Assembly (NCBI GenBank): GCA_964568735.1
Contig: CAZMRF010000069.1
Location: forward strand, 1 to 27,373
Direction: 5' to 3'
Length of the DNA stretch: 27,373 nucleotides
DNA from: CAZMRF01 sp964568735
GTDB taxonomy: Bacteria; Acidobacteriota; Polarisedimenticolia; JACPZX01
This document shows, in pieces, positions 8,505-17,856 of the stretch (positions within the stretch are counted from its first letter, which is position 1; every line of letters begins with the position of its first letter). Position numbers and translations under genes: made by a program. The notes below the pieces were generated by a model, which did not search any database, was not told the origin of the DNA, and was given only the letters and a program-made list of their open reading frames with translations.

Positions 8505-8918
8505 TCACCTGGTCCCGATGACGAGCGTGTTGTCGGAAGTGTCCGCGAACTTCATCAGATCCGCGGGGCTTCCCCGGCGCAGCCCCTCGACGCACTCGCC
8601 CATGCCGCGCTCGTCGACGCAGAGGCCGCACTGCACCCAGTCCACCTTGCCGCCGTTCTTCTGAGCTTCCTTGAGGATGGCCACGACCCAGTCCTTGGGA
8701 TTGGGATGGTCTTCCTGCTCCGTGTCCCGCCCGTGGACGGCGTTGGGGTGGGGGGCCTGCTTCGCGAAGGGCACCGAGACGGCCCCCTCGTAGGCGAAGA
8801 CATTGATGTTGTACCCACGCCTCGCCGCGATATCGAGGAGCCTCAGCGCGGTGGTGGTGCGCGCATCCTCGTAGGGCGGGTCCATCAGGACGAAGGTCAG
8901 AGTCTTTCTGTCGGCCAT
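8505..8918 (-). CDS. DsrE-fold protein with CxxC motif, middle gene of trio
   Basis: A 137-residue DsrE/TusD-like protein. An N-terminal strand (TLTFVLMDPPYED) and helix (TTTALRLLDIAARRGY) are followed by FAYEGAVSVPFAKQ, typical of the fold. C97 and C100 form VQCGLCVDERG, with a third cysteine at C109 (MGECVEG). In DsrE and TusD a cysteine near this place carries the persulfide passed along a sulfur relay, so this is probably the active subunit. The start is ATG at 8918, with GGGAGGGG 4 bases upstream, right after the TAG of the preceding gene. It differs from TusD in having a CxxC pair rather than a single cysteine, so redox activity is also possible. Confidence 0.8.
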   Translation of the reverse strand: MADRKTLTFVLMDPPYEDARTTTALRLLDIAARRGYNINVFAYEGAVSVPFAKQAPHPNAVHGRDTEQEDHPNPKDWVVAILKEAQKNGGKVDWVQCGLCVDERGMGECVEGLRRGSPADLMKFADTSDNTLVIGTR

Positions 8919-8928
8919 GATCCCCTCC

Positions 8929-9255
8929 CTAGTGCCAGAGGGCCTTGCGGCCCTCGGCGAGCTGATCGACGACGATGTCCATGGGCGCCGGCTTCACGCC
9001 GGCGGCGAGCTGGTCCTTCCGGATCCCCCTCTCGCGGAGGGAGAAATCGTCGGCCAGCACCTCCACTCCGGCCTTCGCGGCCGCGGAGAGAGGCTCGGAA
9101 AGGGCGGACTTCCTCGCGGGAAGGACGCCGTTCTGCACGAGCATCAGCGTGACGGTGTTGCCCTGCTTCGCGAGCGCCGCCGCCAGCTCGTAGTAGCCCG
9201 GGACCTCGCTCGAGTCGAATGGATCTCGGGATTCGATCAAGAGGTATTTGGCCAT
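8929..9255 (-). CDS. DsrE-fold protein, first gene of trio (no cysteine)
   Basis: A 108-residue protein of the DsrE fold (MAKYLLIESRDPF, YYELAAALAKQGNTVTLMLVQNG, VEVLADDFSLRERGI). The ATG at 9255 is chosen over an open extension to 9348 because AAGGAG sits 8 bases upstream and the extension is low-complexity. It lacks cysteine. It heads a minus-strand operon of three DsrE-like genes spaced by 10 bases each, transcribed away from the cyanophycin operon. The intergenic region to iadA (258 bases) must hold both promoters; TGCTAGCCT on the minus strand near 9340 is a candidate extended -10. Confidence 0.72.
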   Translation of the reverse strand: MAKYLLIESRDPFDSSEVPGYYELAAALAKQGNTVTLMLVQNGVLPARKSALSEPLSAAAKAGVEVLADDFSLRERGIRKDQLAAGVKPAPMDIVVDQLAEGRKALWH

Positions 9256-9456
9256 CTGAGTGACTCCTTGCCGGAATCCGGATGTGCGGGCGCCGGGGGA
9301 AACCACCCCGGCGGGGCCTTCGGTACAGGATGGCCGGAAGGCTAGCACCTCGACCCCCGCGGCGGCAGGGCGGGGGGGTGCCGACCCGCCCGCACAGCTT
9401 CCAGCATCCCCCCGGCGGCGCCGGAGCTGGAAGGCTCCTCACTATCCGAGGCTCCA

Positions 9457-9480
9457 AAGCCCCCGCGGGCTTGCTAGAAT
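9457..9480 (+). promoter_or_regulatory. Candidate iadA-cph promoter with inverted repeat
   Basis: TGCTAGAAT (TAGAAT at 9475-9480) fits an extended -10 element; the start would be near 9487, about 27 bases before the iadA ATG. A perfect inverted repeat, AAGCCC (9457-9462) / GGGCTT (9467-9472), lies across the spacer just upstream and ends 2 bases before TAGAAT. No good -35 is visible. The repeat is placed where a repressor could bind. The regulator is unknown. Confidence 0.35.
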
Positions 9481-9513
9481 CAGCGACCTCCGCTCCAGAA
9501 GGGGGCTTTCCCG

Positions 9514-10710
9514 ATGTTCGAGCTGCTCGTCAATGGAGAGATCTGCACCCCGGAGCCCGCCGGGCCCGGCCACATCCTCGTCAGTGGGGGCCGTATCGCC
9601 TGGATGGGCCGCGAGCGCCCCGAGCTGCCCGGTGCCCTGGAGGTCAGGGTCACGGACCTGGCAGGCGCTCGCGTCATCCCGGGACTGGTGGACGGCCACG
9701 TCCACATCGCCGGGGGCGGCGGCGAGGCGGGCTTCGGCAGCCGCCTCGGCCCCGTGACGGCGGAGGAGCTTCTCCTCGCGGGGATCACCTCCGTGGTGGG
9801 CCTGCTGGGAGCCGACGACACGACGAGGGAGAGTGCGGGCCTCCTGGCCAGCGCGCGCGCGCTTCGGGAGAACGGAGTATCGGCCTGGTGCTTCACGGGG
9901 GGCTACCACCTGCCGCCGGTGACACTGACGGGCAGCGTGCGAGGCGACATCGTGCATGTCGATCCTTTCATCGGCGTGGGTGAGATCGCCGTGAGCGATC
10001 ACCGATCGAGCGGCCCCACGGTGGAGGAGCTGATCCGGATTGCCTCCGAGGCATGGATGGGCGGGATGCTGGCGGGGAAGGCCGGGATCACGCACTTCCA
10101 CATGGGCGACGGCGCCGGCGAGCTGAGGCCCATCCGGGAGCTGCTCGCCCGCTCCGACCTGCCTCCCCGCGCAATCCAGCCCACTCACGTCAACCGCAAC
10201 AGGGCTCTCTTCAAGGAAGGGCTGAAGCTCGCCGAGCACGGATGCCCCATCGACATCACGGCCTTCCCGGTCGCTCCGGGGGAGGACGCCGTGAGCGCCG
10301 CCGTCGCGCTCATCCGATACCTGGATGCCGGGCTTCCCGTGGATCGGATCACCGTCAGCTCGGACGCCGGGGGAAGCCTCCCCGACTTCGACGAGTCGGG
10401 TCACCTCATCCGCTACCAGCGTCAGGGCCCCGGAGCGCTCGCGGCCACACTCGCCGAGCTGCTCGAAGCGGAGCATCCGATGCGGACCGTGCTACCGGCC
10501 TTCACGTCGAACCCGGCGCGCCTACTCCGGCTCGAAGGCAAGGGCACGCTCCGCCCGGGAGCCGACGCGGACCTCATCGTGCTCGACGGCTCTCACCGGA
10601 TCGACCGCGTCATGTCGGGCGGGCGCTGGCGAGTTCTCAACGGTCAGACAGTCACCGAGGGAAAGGGATCCCCGGACCGGCCCTCGGCCAGGGTGGACGG
10701 AGCCCGATGA
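9514..10710 (+). CDS. iadA: Isoaspartyl dipeptidase (beta-aspartyl peptidase)
   Basis: A 398-residue amidohydrolase that cleaves beta-aspartyl dipeptides; here the expected substrate is beta-Asp-Arg from cyanophycin. Metal ligands by comparison with remembered E. coli IadA: H62 and H64 (GLVDGHVH), H196 (THFHMGDG), H225 (QPTHVNRN) and D284 (TVSSDAGGS). Y131 (GGYHLPP) and E71 fit the substrate residues. The bridging carboxylated lysine of the E. coli enzyme appears replaced by E157 (GVGEIAVSDHRS), a swap also seen in other family members. The ATG at 9514 has AAGGGGG 8 bases upstream. Its stop overlaps the cphB start by 4 bases (ATGA), so the two are translationally coupled. It completes polymer breakdown to free Asp and Arg. 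Confidence 0.93.
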   Translation: MFELLVNGEICTPEPAGPGHILVSGGRIAWMGRERPELPGALEVRVTDLAGARVIPGLVDGHVHIAGGGGEAGFGSRLGPVTAEELLLAGITSVVGLLGADDTTRESAGLLASARALRENGVSAWCFTGGYHLPPVTLTGSVRGDIVHVDPFIGVGEIAVSDHRSSGPTVEELIRIASEAWMGGMLAGKAGITHFHMGDGAGELRPIRELLARSDLPPRAIQPTHVNRNRALFKEGLKLAEHGCPIDITAFPVAPGEDAVSAAVALIRYLDAGLPVDRITVSSDAGGSLPDFDESGHLIRYQRQGPGALAATLAELLEAEHPMRTVLPAFTSNPARLLRLEGKGTLRPGADADLIVLDGSHRIDRVMSGGRWRVLNGQTVTEGKGSPDRPSARVDGAR

Positions 10711-11525
10711 GCCGGGAGAGGGGCTACATCGTCCCGATTGGAGGCGCCGAGGACAAGAACCACGGCGCCATCCTCAAGCGCTTCACGAAGCTCTGCGGAG
10801 GCTCCTCCGCGAAGATCGTGGTCATCCCCACGGCCTCGCAGGATCCCGACTCGGGCCCCCGGCACGAGCGCTACTTCAGGGAGATGGGCGTGAAGAAGGT
10901 GCGCGTCCTGCCCCTGGAGACGCGGGCGGAATGCCAGGACGAGAAGTGGGTGCACAAGCTCGAGGAGTCCGACGGGGTCTTCATGACGGGAGGCAACCAG
11001 CTCCGACTTTCGACCACCCTCGGAGGCACGGCGGTGGCGGATGCGCTGCGCAGCCTCAATGCCGCCGGTCTCCACGTGGCCGGGACCTCGGCCGGGGCCT
11101 CCTTCCTGTCGGAGCACATGATCGCCTACGGCGACGACGGCGCGACGCCGCGCGCCTCCATCGTCACGATGGCGCCCGGCCTCGGGCTGAGCGAGCTGTT
11201 CATCATCGACCAGCACTTCACGCAGCGCGACCGGCTGGGGCGCCTCCTGGCCGCCATCTCCTTCAATCCCCGCTGCGTCGGCCTGGGAGTTGACGAGAAC
11301 ACCGCGGCCTTCATCGCACCCGACGACTCCTTCGAGGTGGCGGGCACGGGGGGCGTGACCGTCGTGGACCCCGGCGAGATGGAGTTCTCCTCGATGGACT
11401 CGGCGGAGCGCGACCGCCCCGTCGCGGTCATCGGCGTGAGGCTCCACATCCTGACCGAGGGGTGCCGCTACGACCTGGCCAGCCGGAAGGCGCTGCCTTC
11501 GCCCGCCCTCGAAGGGAGGCGCTGA
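10707..11525 (+). CDS. cphB: Cyanophycinase, intracellular
   Basis: A 272-residue serine peptidase of family S51 that trims cyanophycin to beta-Asp-Arg dipeptides. The nucleophile is S128 in GTSAGAS. H170 (IIDQHFTQRDRLGRL) and E197 (GLGVDENTA) match the other catalytic positions of cyanobacterial CphB. FMTGGNQLRL (about 92-101) is the conserved Gln loop. There is no signal peptide, so it acts in the cytoplasm, unlike secreted CphE enzymes. The ATG at 10707 (MSRERGYIVPIGGAEDK) overlaps the iadA stop; the frame is open far upstream, but only as a shadow of iadA. Length is normal for the family. CphA starts 3 bases after its stop. Confidence 0.94.
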   Translation: MSRERGYIVPIGGAEDKNHGAILKRFTKLCGGSSAKIVVIPTASQDPDSGPRHERYFREMGVKKVRVLPLETRAECQDEKWVHKLEESDGVFMTGGNQLRLSTTLGGTAVADALRSLNAAGLHVAGTSAGASFLSEHMIAYGDDGATPRASIVTMAPGLGLSELFIIDQHFTQRDRLGRLLAAISFNPRCVGLGVDENTAAFIAPDDSFEVAGTGGVTVVDPGEMEFSSMDSAERDRPVAVIGVRLHILTEGCRYDLASRKALPSPALEGRR

Positions 11526-11528
11526 GGC

Positions 11529-14357
11529 TTGAAGATCCTCGACAGATCCGTCTATCTCGGCCCGAGCCTCTACGCACACTTCCCCGTGATCCGCATGACG
11601 GTGGACCTTGGCGTCCTCGAGGAGTGGCCCACCGGCCGCCTCGGCGCCGCCTTCACGGAGCCCCTCATCGCCGCCCTGCCCGGGCTGAGCCAGCACGGCT
11701 GCTCCTACGGCGAGCCCGGCGGCTTCATCAAGCGGCTCGGCGAGGAGGGCGGCACGTGGCTGGGCCACGTGCTGGAGCACTCCGCCATCGAGATCCAGAA
11801 CATGGCCGGCGAGGCCGTGACCTTCGGCAAGACGAGATCCGCCGACGAGAAAGGCGTCTACGACGTCGTCTACGAGTACGACGAGGCCGAGGTGGGGCTC
11901 GAGGCCGGCCGCCTCGCGGTGCACCTCCTCCACTCCCTGCTCCCTTCCGATCTCCGCCCTGCCGAGGCCCTGCCCGAAGGATTCGCCTGGGAGGTCTGGC
12001 GGGATCGCTTCATCCGCTTCACGCAGAGAAGGGCCCTCGGACCCAGCACCGCCGCGCTCCTCAAGGCGGCGCGCGAGAGGGACATCCCGTTCCTGAGGCT
12101 GAACCGCTACAGCCTCGTGCAGCTCGGCCACGGCAGGTACCAGCGGAGGGTCCAGGCCACGGTCACCTCCGAGACGCGCCACATCGCGGTCGAGATTGCC
12201 TCCGACAAGGAGGAGACGAACCGGATCCTCGCCGACCTCGGCCTGCCCGTGGCGAAGCAGGAGCTGGCCTACGATCAGGAGGAGGCCGCGGCCGCCGCCG
12301 GCCGGATCGGATATCCCGTCGTCGTCAAGCCGCTCGATGCGAACCACGGCCGCGGCGTCTCGATCCGGATGGAGAATGCCGCGCAGGTGCATGCGGCCTT
12401 CGACCACGCCCGGCAGCACGCCCGATCGGTCGTCGTGGAGAGCTTCATCGAGGGGTTCGACCACCGGATGCTCGTGGTGAACGGCGAGCTGCTGGCGGTG
12501 GCCCAGCGCATGCCGGGCCACGTCGTCGGCGACGGCGAGCGCACCATCGAAGCGCTGGTCGAGGAGCTGAACAAGGACCCGCGCCGCGGGATCGGACACG
12601 AGAAGGTCCTCACCCGGATCGAGTTCGACCACCAGGCGATGAGGCTGCTGGAGCAGAAGGGATACGGGAAGGAAACGGTTCCCGCGAAGGGCGAGAGGGT
12701 CTTCCTGCGATCGACGGGGAATCTCTCCACCGGAGGGACCTCGATCGACAGGACCGACGTGATCCATCCGGACAACCGCCAGATGGCGGTCCGGGCGGCG
12801 AAGGCCATCGGCCTCGACGTGGCCGGCGTGGACTTCCTCACGACCGACATCTCGCGCTCGTACAAGGAGACCGGCGGGGCGATCTGCGAGGTCAACGCGG
12901 CACCGGGCTTCCGCATGCACGTGGCGCCCAGCGAAGGAACGCCGAGGGACGTGGCCGGCCCCGTCATGGAGATGCTCTTCCCCCCAGGCAACCCCTCGCG
13001 GATCCCCATCGCCTCCGTCACCGGCACGAACGGCAAGACCACGACGGCCCGCATGCTGGCCCACGCCTTCAAGATGACGGGGCGCCACGTGGGGCTGGCC
13101 ACGACCGACGGCGTCTACATCGACGGGCACCGGACGGTGGAGGGGGACATGACCGGCCCCATCGCGGCCCGGATGATCCTCCGGGATCCCTCGGTGGACG
13201 TGGCCGTCCTCGAGACGGCCCGGGGCGGGCTGCTCAAGCGCGGGATGGGCTACAGGAAGTGCAACGTCGGCGCCGTGCTGAACGTGCAGGCCGATCACCT
13301 CGGGCTGCGCGGAGTCAACACGCTCGAGGATCTGGCGAGGGTGAAGAGGATCGTCATCGAGGTGGCGCGCGACACGGCCGTCCTCAACGCCGACGACCCG
13401 CTCTGTCTCAAGATGGCGGCCCACACGAAGGCCCAGATCTGCTACGTGACGATGACGCCTTCCCATGGCCTCGTGAAGGAGCACATCCGCGCCGGGGGAA
13501 GGGCCGCGGCGCTGGAGCAGGGGATCAACGGGGAGATGATCACGCTCTACGACCACGGCGCGCACATGCCGCTGCTGTGGACCCACCAGATCCCGGCCAC
13601 GCTCGAAGGGCGCGCCATCCACAACGTGCAGAACGCCATGTTCGCGGCGGCGATGGCCTACTCGATGGGCCTGAAGCTCGAGGACATCCGCCACGGCCTT
13701 CGCACTTTCGACACCACCTTCTTCCAGGCGCCGGGTCGGATGAACGTCTTCGACGATCACCCCTTCAAGGTGATCCTCGACTACGGCCACAACCCGGCGG
13801 CCGTCGAGGCCATGTGCCGCCTCGTGCAGCGCCTTGGATCCAAGGGGCGCAAGATCGTCGTGCTCGCCGCTCCGGGCGACCGGCGCGACGAGGATGTCCG
13901 CGAGATCGCGCGGCTCGCAGCGGGCGTCTTCGACCTCTACCTCTGCCGCCGCGACGACCATCTCCGCGGAAGGCGACCCGACGAGGTGCCAATAATCCTA
14001 CGCAACTCGCTTCTCGAGCACGGGGTGGAGGCCGCGAAGATCAAGGTCGTCCCCGAGGAGCAGGAGGCCGTGGACACCGCGCTGCGCCTCGCGCGCAAGG
14101 ACGACCTGCTCCTCATCTTCGGGGATGACCTGACCCGCTGCTGGAAGCAGATCACGGGAGTGAGGCCCGAGGAGGAGGCTCCTGCCGCGTCGGACAGCTT
14201 CGAAGGACAGGAGTCTCAGGGCGCCCACGCCCGGCCAGGTGCTCCGGCTTCCCTTCGCGAGAAGCCCGAGGCCTCCCGGAAGCTCGACCTCGAGACCGGC
14301 GGCCCCTGGATCCGCGACGAGCGGGGCGTGATGCTTCCGGGCGAGGCGGAAGACTGA
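11529..14357 (+). CDS. cphA: Cyanophycin synthetase
   Basis: A 942-residue CphA1-type enzyme that builds multi-L-arginyl-poly-L-aspartate using ATP. Domains: N domain (1-160); ATP-grasp (about 210-480, IGYPVVVKPLDANHGRGVS near 259-277, EVNAAPGFRMH near its end), which adds Asp to the backbone; Mur-ligase domain (about 490-880, P-loop TGTNGKTTT at 498-506, YGHNPAAVEAM later), which adds Arg to the Asp side chain. The N domain has HVLEH (H80, E83, H84) with E88, like an inverted zinc-peptidase motif; in some CphA1 enzymes the N domain cuts polymer to make primers. The start is TTG at 11529 after GGGAGG. A charged, low-complexity segment (about 880-925) precedes a conserved-looking end (WIRDERGVMLP). 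Confidence 0.95.
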   Translation: MKILDRSVYLGPSLYAHFPVIRMTVDLGVLEEWPTGRLGAAFTEPLIAALPGLSQHGCSYGEPGGFIKRLGEEGGTWLGHVLEHSAIEIQNMAGEAVTFGKTRSADEKGVYDVVYEYDEAEVGLEAGRLAVHLLHSLLPSDLRPAEALPEGFAWEVWRDRFIRFTQRRALGPSTAALLKAARERDIPFLRLNRYSLVQLGHGRYQRRVQATVTSETRHIAVEIASDKEETNRILADLGLPVAKQELAYDQEEAAAAAGRIGYPVVVKPLDANHGRGVSIRMENAAQVHAAFDHARQHARSVVVESFIEGFDHRMLVVNGELLAVAQRMPGHVVGDGERTIEALVEELNKDPRRGIGHEKVLTRIEFDHQAMRLLEQKGYGKETVPAKGERVFLRSTGNLSTGGTSIDRTDVIHPDNRQMAVRAAKAIGLDVAGVDFLTTDISRSYKETGGAICEVNAAPGFRMHVAPSEGTPRDVAGPVMEMLFPPGNPSRIPIASVTGTNGKTTTARMLAHAFKMTGRHVGLATTDGVYIDGHRTVEGDMTGPIAARMILRDPSVDVAVLETARGGLLKRGMGYRKCNVGAVLNVQADHLGLRGVNTLEDLARVKRIVIEVARDTAVLNADDPLCLKMAAHTKAQICYVTMTPSHGLVKEHIRAGGRAAALEQGINGEMITLYDHGAHMPLLWTHQIPATLEGRAIHNVQNAMFAAAMAYSMGLKLEDIRHGLRTFDTTFFQAPGRMNVFDDHPFKVILDYGHNPAAVEAMCRLVQRLGSKGRKIVVLAAPGDRRDEDVREIARLAAGVFDLYLCRRDDHLRGRRPDEVPIILRNSLLEHGVEAAKIKVVPEEQEAVDTALRLARKDDLLLIFGDDLTRCWKQITGVRPEEEAPAASDSFEGQESQGAHARPGAPASLREKPEASRKLDLETGGPWIRDERGVMLPGEAED

Positions 14358-14364
14358 GCCCGCA

Positions 14365-16308
14365 TTGAGCACGGAAAGGAAGAACTCCGTCGCGGTCGAG
14401 CAGCGTGACTCGCGACGTCTGACGGGAGCGAACCTCGTTCTCGATGGGCCCGGGGCGGTCATCGACGCCGCCTGCCCCGACGGCCTGTCGGCCGCGCTCG
14501 TCGAGGCCTGGGGCGTGGAGATCCGGAGGATCCTCCGCGCCGTGGGCTGGGAGCGAGAGAAACCCGCGCAGCGGATCTTCCCCGGCGGAGCGAGCCTCGC
14601 CATCAGCGCCCCCGTGGACGCGCTCTATGCCGCGACGGAGGTCAACGAGTGGGCCTTCGAGGCGGCCCGGGCGAAGCTCGCCGGTGAGCCCGCGCCGGAC
14701 CTGCCTTCGGCCACCTCCCGCTTGCGGGATCTCATCGGGAAGGAGAGCCGCCCGGCTCTCATCGCGCTGCGCGACGCGGCCGCGGAGCGCGGCGTCGCCT
14801 TCCTTCCGGACGACGAGAAGGTCTCCCTGGGGACGGGCCGCGGCTCAATGACCTGGGCTATCGATGCGATCCCGGAGCTGGATGGCGTGCCCTGGGATGA
14901 GATCCACGACGTCCCCGTCGCGCTCGTCACGGGGACCAACGGCAAGTCGACGACAGTCCGCCTCCTCGCCTCGATCGCCCGTCATGCCGGCTGGACCGCC
15001 GGGATGACCTGCACCGACTCCATCGAGGTGGGCGAGGAGGTCGTGGAGAGGGGTGACTGGTCGGGGCCTTCGGGGGCCCGCACGCTTCTCAGGAACCGCA
15101 GCGTGGAGGTGGCGATCCTCGAGACGGCCCGCGGCGGCATGCTGAGGCGCGGCCTCGGCGTGGCACGGGCCGACGCGGCCATCGTCACCAACGTGGCCGA
15201 GGATCACCTCGGCGAGTGGGGCGTCGCCGACCTCGCGGCGCTCGCCGACACGAAGCTCATCGTGCGGCGCGCGATCGGCCCCGACGGGCTCCTGGTCCTC
15301 AACGCGGACGATCCGATCTTGTTGGAGCGCGGGCGCGCTCTCGAAACTCCCGTCGCCTGGTTCTCTTTCGATGCAGGGCACGAGCTGATCCGCGCGATGG
15401 TCTCGGGCGCTCAGGCGGGCGCCGCCGAAGCAGGGCGTGAGGCCGTGCTCGGGCAGCGCGGCGCATCGGCGCTGGCAGCGGCAGAACTCTCCGATGCCGA
15501 GCCGTCCCGCATCACAGGAGCGGCAGCCGCTCCGACGGATCTTCCAGGTGACGATCCTCGTGAAGTCTCGGCAGCGGGACTTCTCGAGAATGATCCGTCC
15601 CGGGTCCCGGCAGCGGCAGCGTGGGTCGAGGAGGACCGCCTCGTTCTCTTCCGAAGCGGAGCGATCGAGCCGGTCCTTCCCCTGGAGGAGATCCCGATTG
15701 CGCTCGGGGGCGCGGCGAGGCACAACGTCGCGAATGCGCTCGGTGCCGCGCTCGTGGCGAGCGCCCTGGGCTTCACGACGCAGGAGATCGCCTCGGGGCT
15801 GAGGGCCTTCACCGGGAGCCCCGACGAAAACCCCGGCCGCGGCAATCTCTTCGACCTGGGGGGCGTGAAGGTGCTGGTGGACTTCGCCCACAACCCCCAC
15901 GGCTTCCGGGCCCTCTTCGAGATGGCGGCGGCCCTCCCGGCGGAGCGCCGCCTGATCCTCATGGGGCAGGCCGGCGACAGGGACGACGCGTCCATCCGCG
16001 CGCTCGTCGAGGAGACGTGGAAGGCCCGGCCCGAGCGGATCGTGATCAAGGAGATGGAGCAGTACCTCCGCGGGCGGGAGGCGGGAGAGGTGCCGGCCCT
16101 CATCGAGCGCGAGCTGCGGCGGCTGGGTGCCGGCGACGACGTCATCGAGCACGCTCCCTCGGAGGTCGAAGGGGCCCGGCAGGCGTTGAGGTGGGCGCGC
16201 GCCGGAGACCTGCTCCTCCTGCTCTCTCATTCGGACCGATCGGTGCTGCTCAAGCTGATGACGCGTCTGCGCGACCGGGGCTGGCAGCCGGGTCAGAGGC
16301 TGCCCTGA
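14365..16308 (+). CDS. CphA-like Mur ligase lacking the ATP-grasp domain
   Basis: A 647-residue paralogue of CphA, starting at TTG (14365) 7 bases after cphA. The N-terminal 165 residues follow the CphA N domain and linker in order: GANLVLDGPGAVID answers GPSLYAHFPVIRM, and ALRDAAAERGVAFLP ... LGTGRG answers LLKAARERDIPFLR ... LGHGRY. It then passes straight to the Mur-ligase part: P-loop TGTNGKSTT (189-197), ETARGGMLRRGLG, NVAEDHLGEWG, FAHNPHGFRALFEM and a C-terminal domain. The whole ATP-grasp domain (about 270 residues) is absent. The HxxEH motif of the N domain is also lost (aligned segment TEVNEWAFE). Residues 371-419 are an Ala-rich insert of three degenerate repeats. It could attach a basic amino acid to Asp side chains but could not extend the backbone. 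It differs from cyanobacterial CphA2, which keeps the ATP-grasp domain. Confidence 0.88.
   Translation: MSTERKNSVAVEQRDSRRLTGANLVLDGPGAVIDAACPDGLSAALVEAWGVEIRRILRAVGWEREKPAQRIFPGGASLAISAPVDALYAATEVNEWAFEAARAKLAGEPAPDLPSATSRLRDLIGKESRPALIALRDAAAERGVAFLPDDEKVSLGTGRGSMTWAIDAIPELDGVPWDEIHDVPVALVTGTNGKSTTVRLLASIARHAGWTAGMTCTDSIEVGEEVVERGDWSGPSGARTLLRNRSVEVAILETARGGMLRRGLGVARADAAIVTNVAEDHLGEWGVADLAALADTKLIVRRAIGPDGLLVLNADDPILLERGRALETPVAWFSFDAGHELIRAMVSGAQAGAAEAGREAVLGQRGASALAAAELSDAEPSRITGAAAAPTDLPGDDPREVSAAGLLENDPSRVPAAAAWVEEDRLVLFRSGAIEPVLPLEEIPIALGGAARHNVANALGAALVASALGFTTQEIASGLRAFTGSPDENPGRGNLFDLGGVKVLVDFAHNPHGFRALFEMAAALPAERRLILMGQAGDRDDASIRALVEETWKARPERIVIKEMEQYLRGREAGEVPALIERELRRLGAGDDVIEHAPSEVEGARQALRWARAGDLLLLLSHSDRSVLLKLMTRLRDRGWQPGQRLP
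15475..15621 (+). repeat. Degenerate tandem repeat insert in the CphA-like Mur ligase
   Basis: Residues 371-419 of the Mur-like protein hold three units of about 13-17 residues: AAAELSDAEPSRITG, AAPTDLPGDDPREVS and AAGLLENDPSRVP, followed by AAAA. The common core is AA, Leu, an acidic stretch, then (D/E)P(S/R)(R/E)(I/V). The codons use more A and T (GAT, AAT, CTT, CCT, CGT) than the surrounding gene. CphA has no counterpart here, so the insert probably arose later by local duplication and forms a flexible surface loop. Confidence 0.6.
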
Positions 16309-16470
16309 GAGCTGCACCATCGCGGTGCGCAGACAGGTGCGCCTTCGCGGGGAGGACGCGCGACCCCAGGATGCAATTCAAGGCCACGCTTCGGAGTACG
16401 GCGAGCAGATGACCTGCCTGTCGAGCTACAGCAAGCTTCACGCCACTTTGTACCTGTTACTCGAGAGTGA

Positions 16471-17706
<1,236 letters not shown>

Positions 17707-17856
17707 CCGCGATCTCCAGCCTTCGAGAGAACGCGAATCCGAATCAGTTCCTGCCAGCCCCCTATCACGAAATGCCAGGATGATAGGTGCGGTGGATCTG
17801 GGGTTCCGGTTGTTGCCTGGGTAGCCGATCTCTGGCTCCCGATCGGTCCCGCGCGT

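Noticed and set aside
10644..13961. A 1105-codon open frame on the minus strand opposite cphB and cphA
   Set aside because: It is a mirror of strongly GC3-biased genes on the plus strand. Its translation is rich in R, G, H, D and V without domain motifs, while the plus strand encodes clear CphB and CphA.
11462..14128. An 888-codon plus-strand frame overlapping cphA
   Set aside because: It is out of frame with cphA and its translation is Arg/Pro/Gly-rich low complexity, as expected of a shadow frame in GC-rich DNA.
16309..16470. Terminator after the cph operon
   Set aside because: Only a 5-bp stem (GCACC/GGTGC at 16314-16328) was found, with no T tract, too weak to call.
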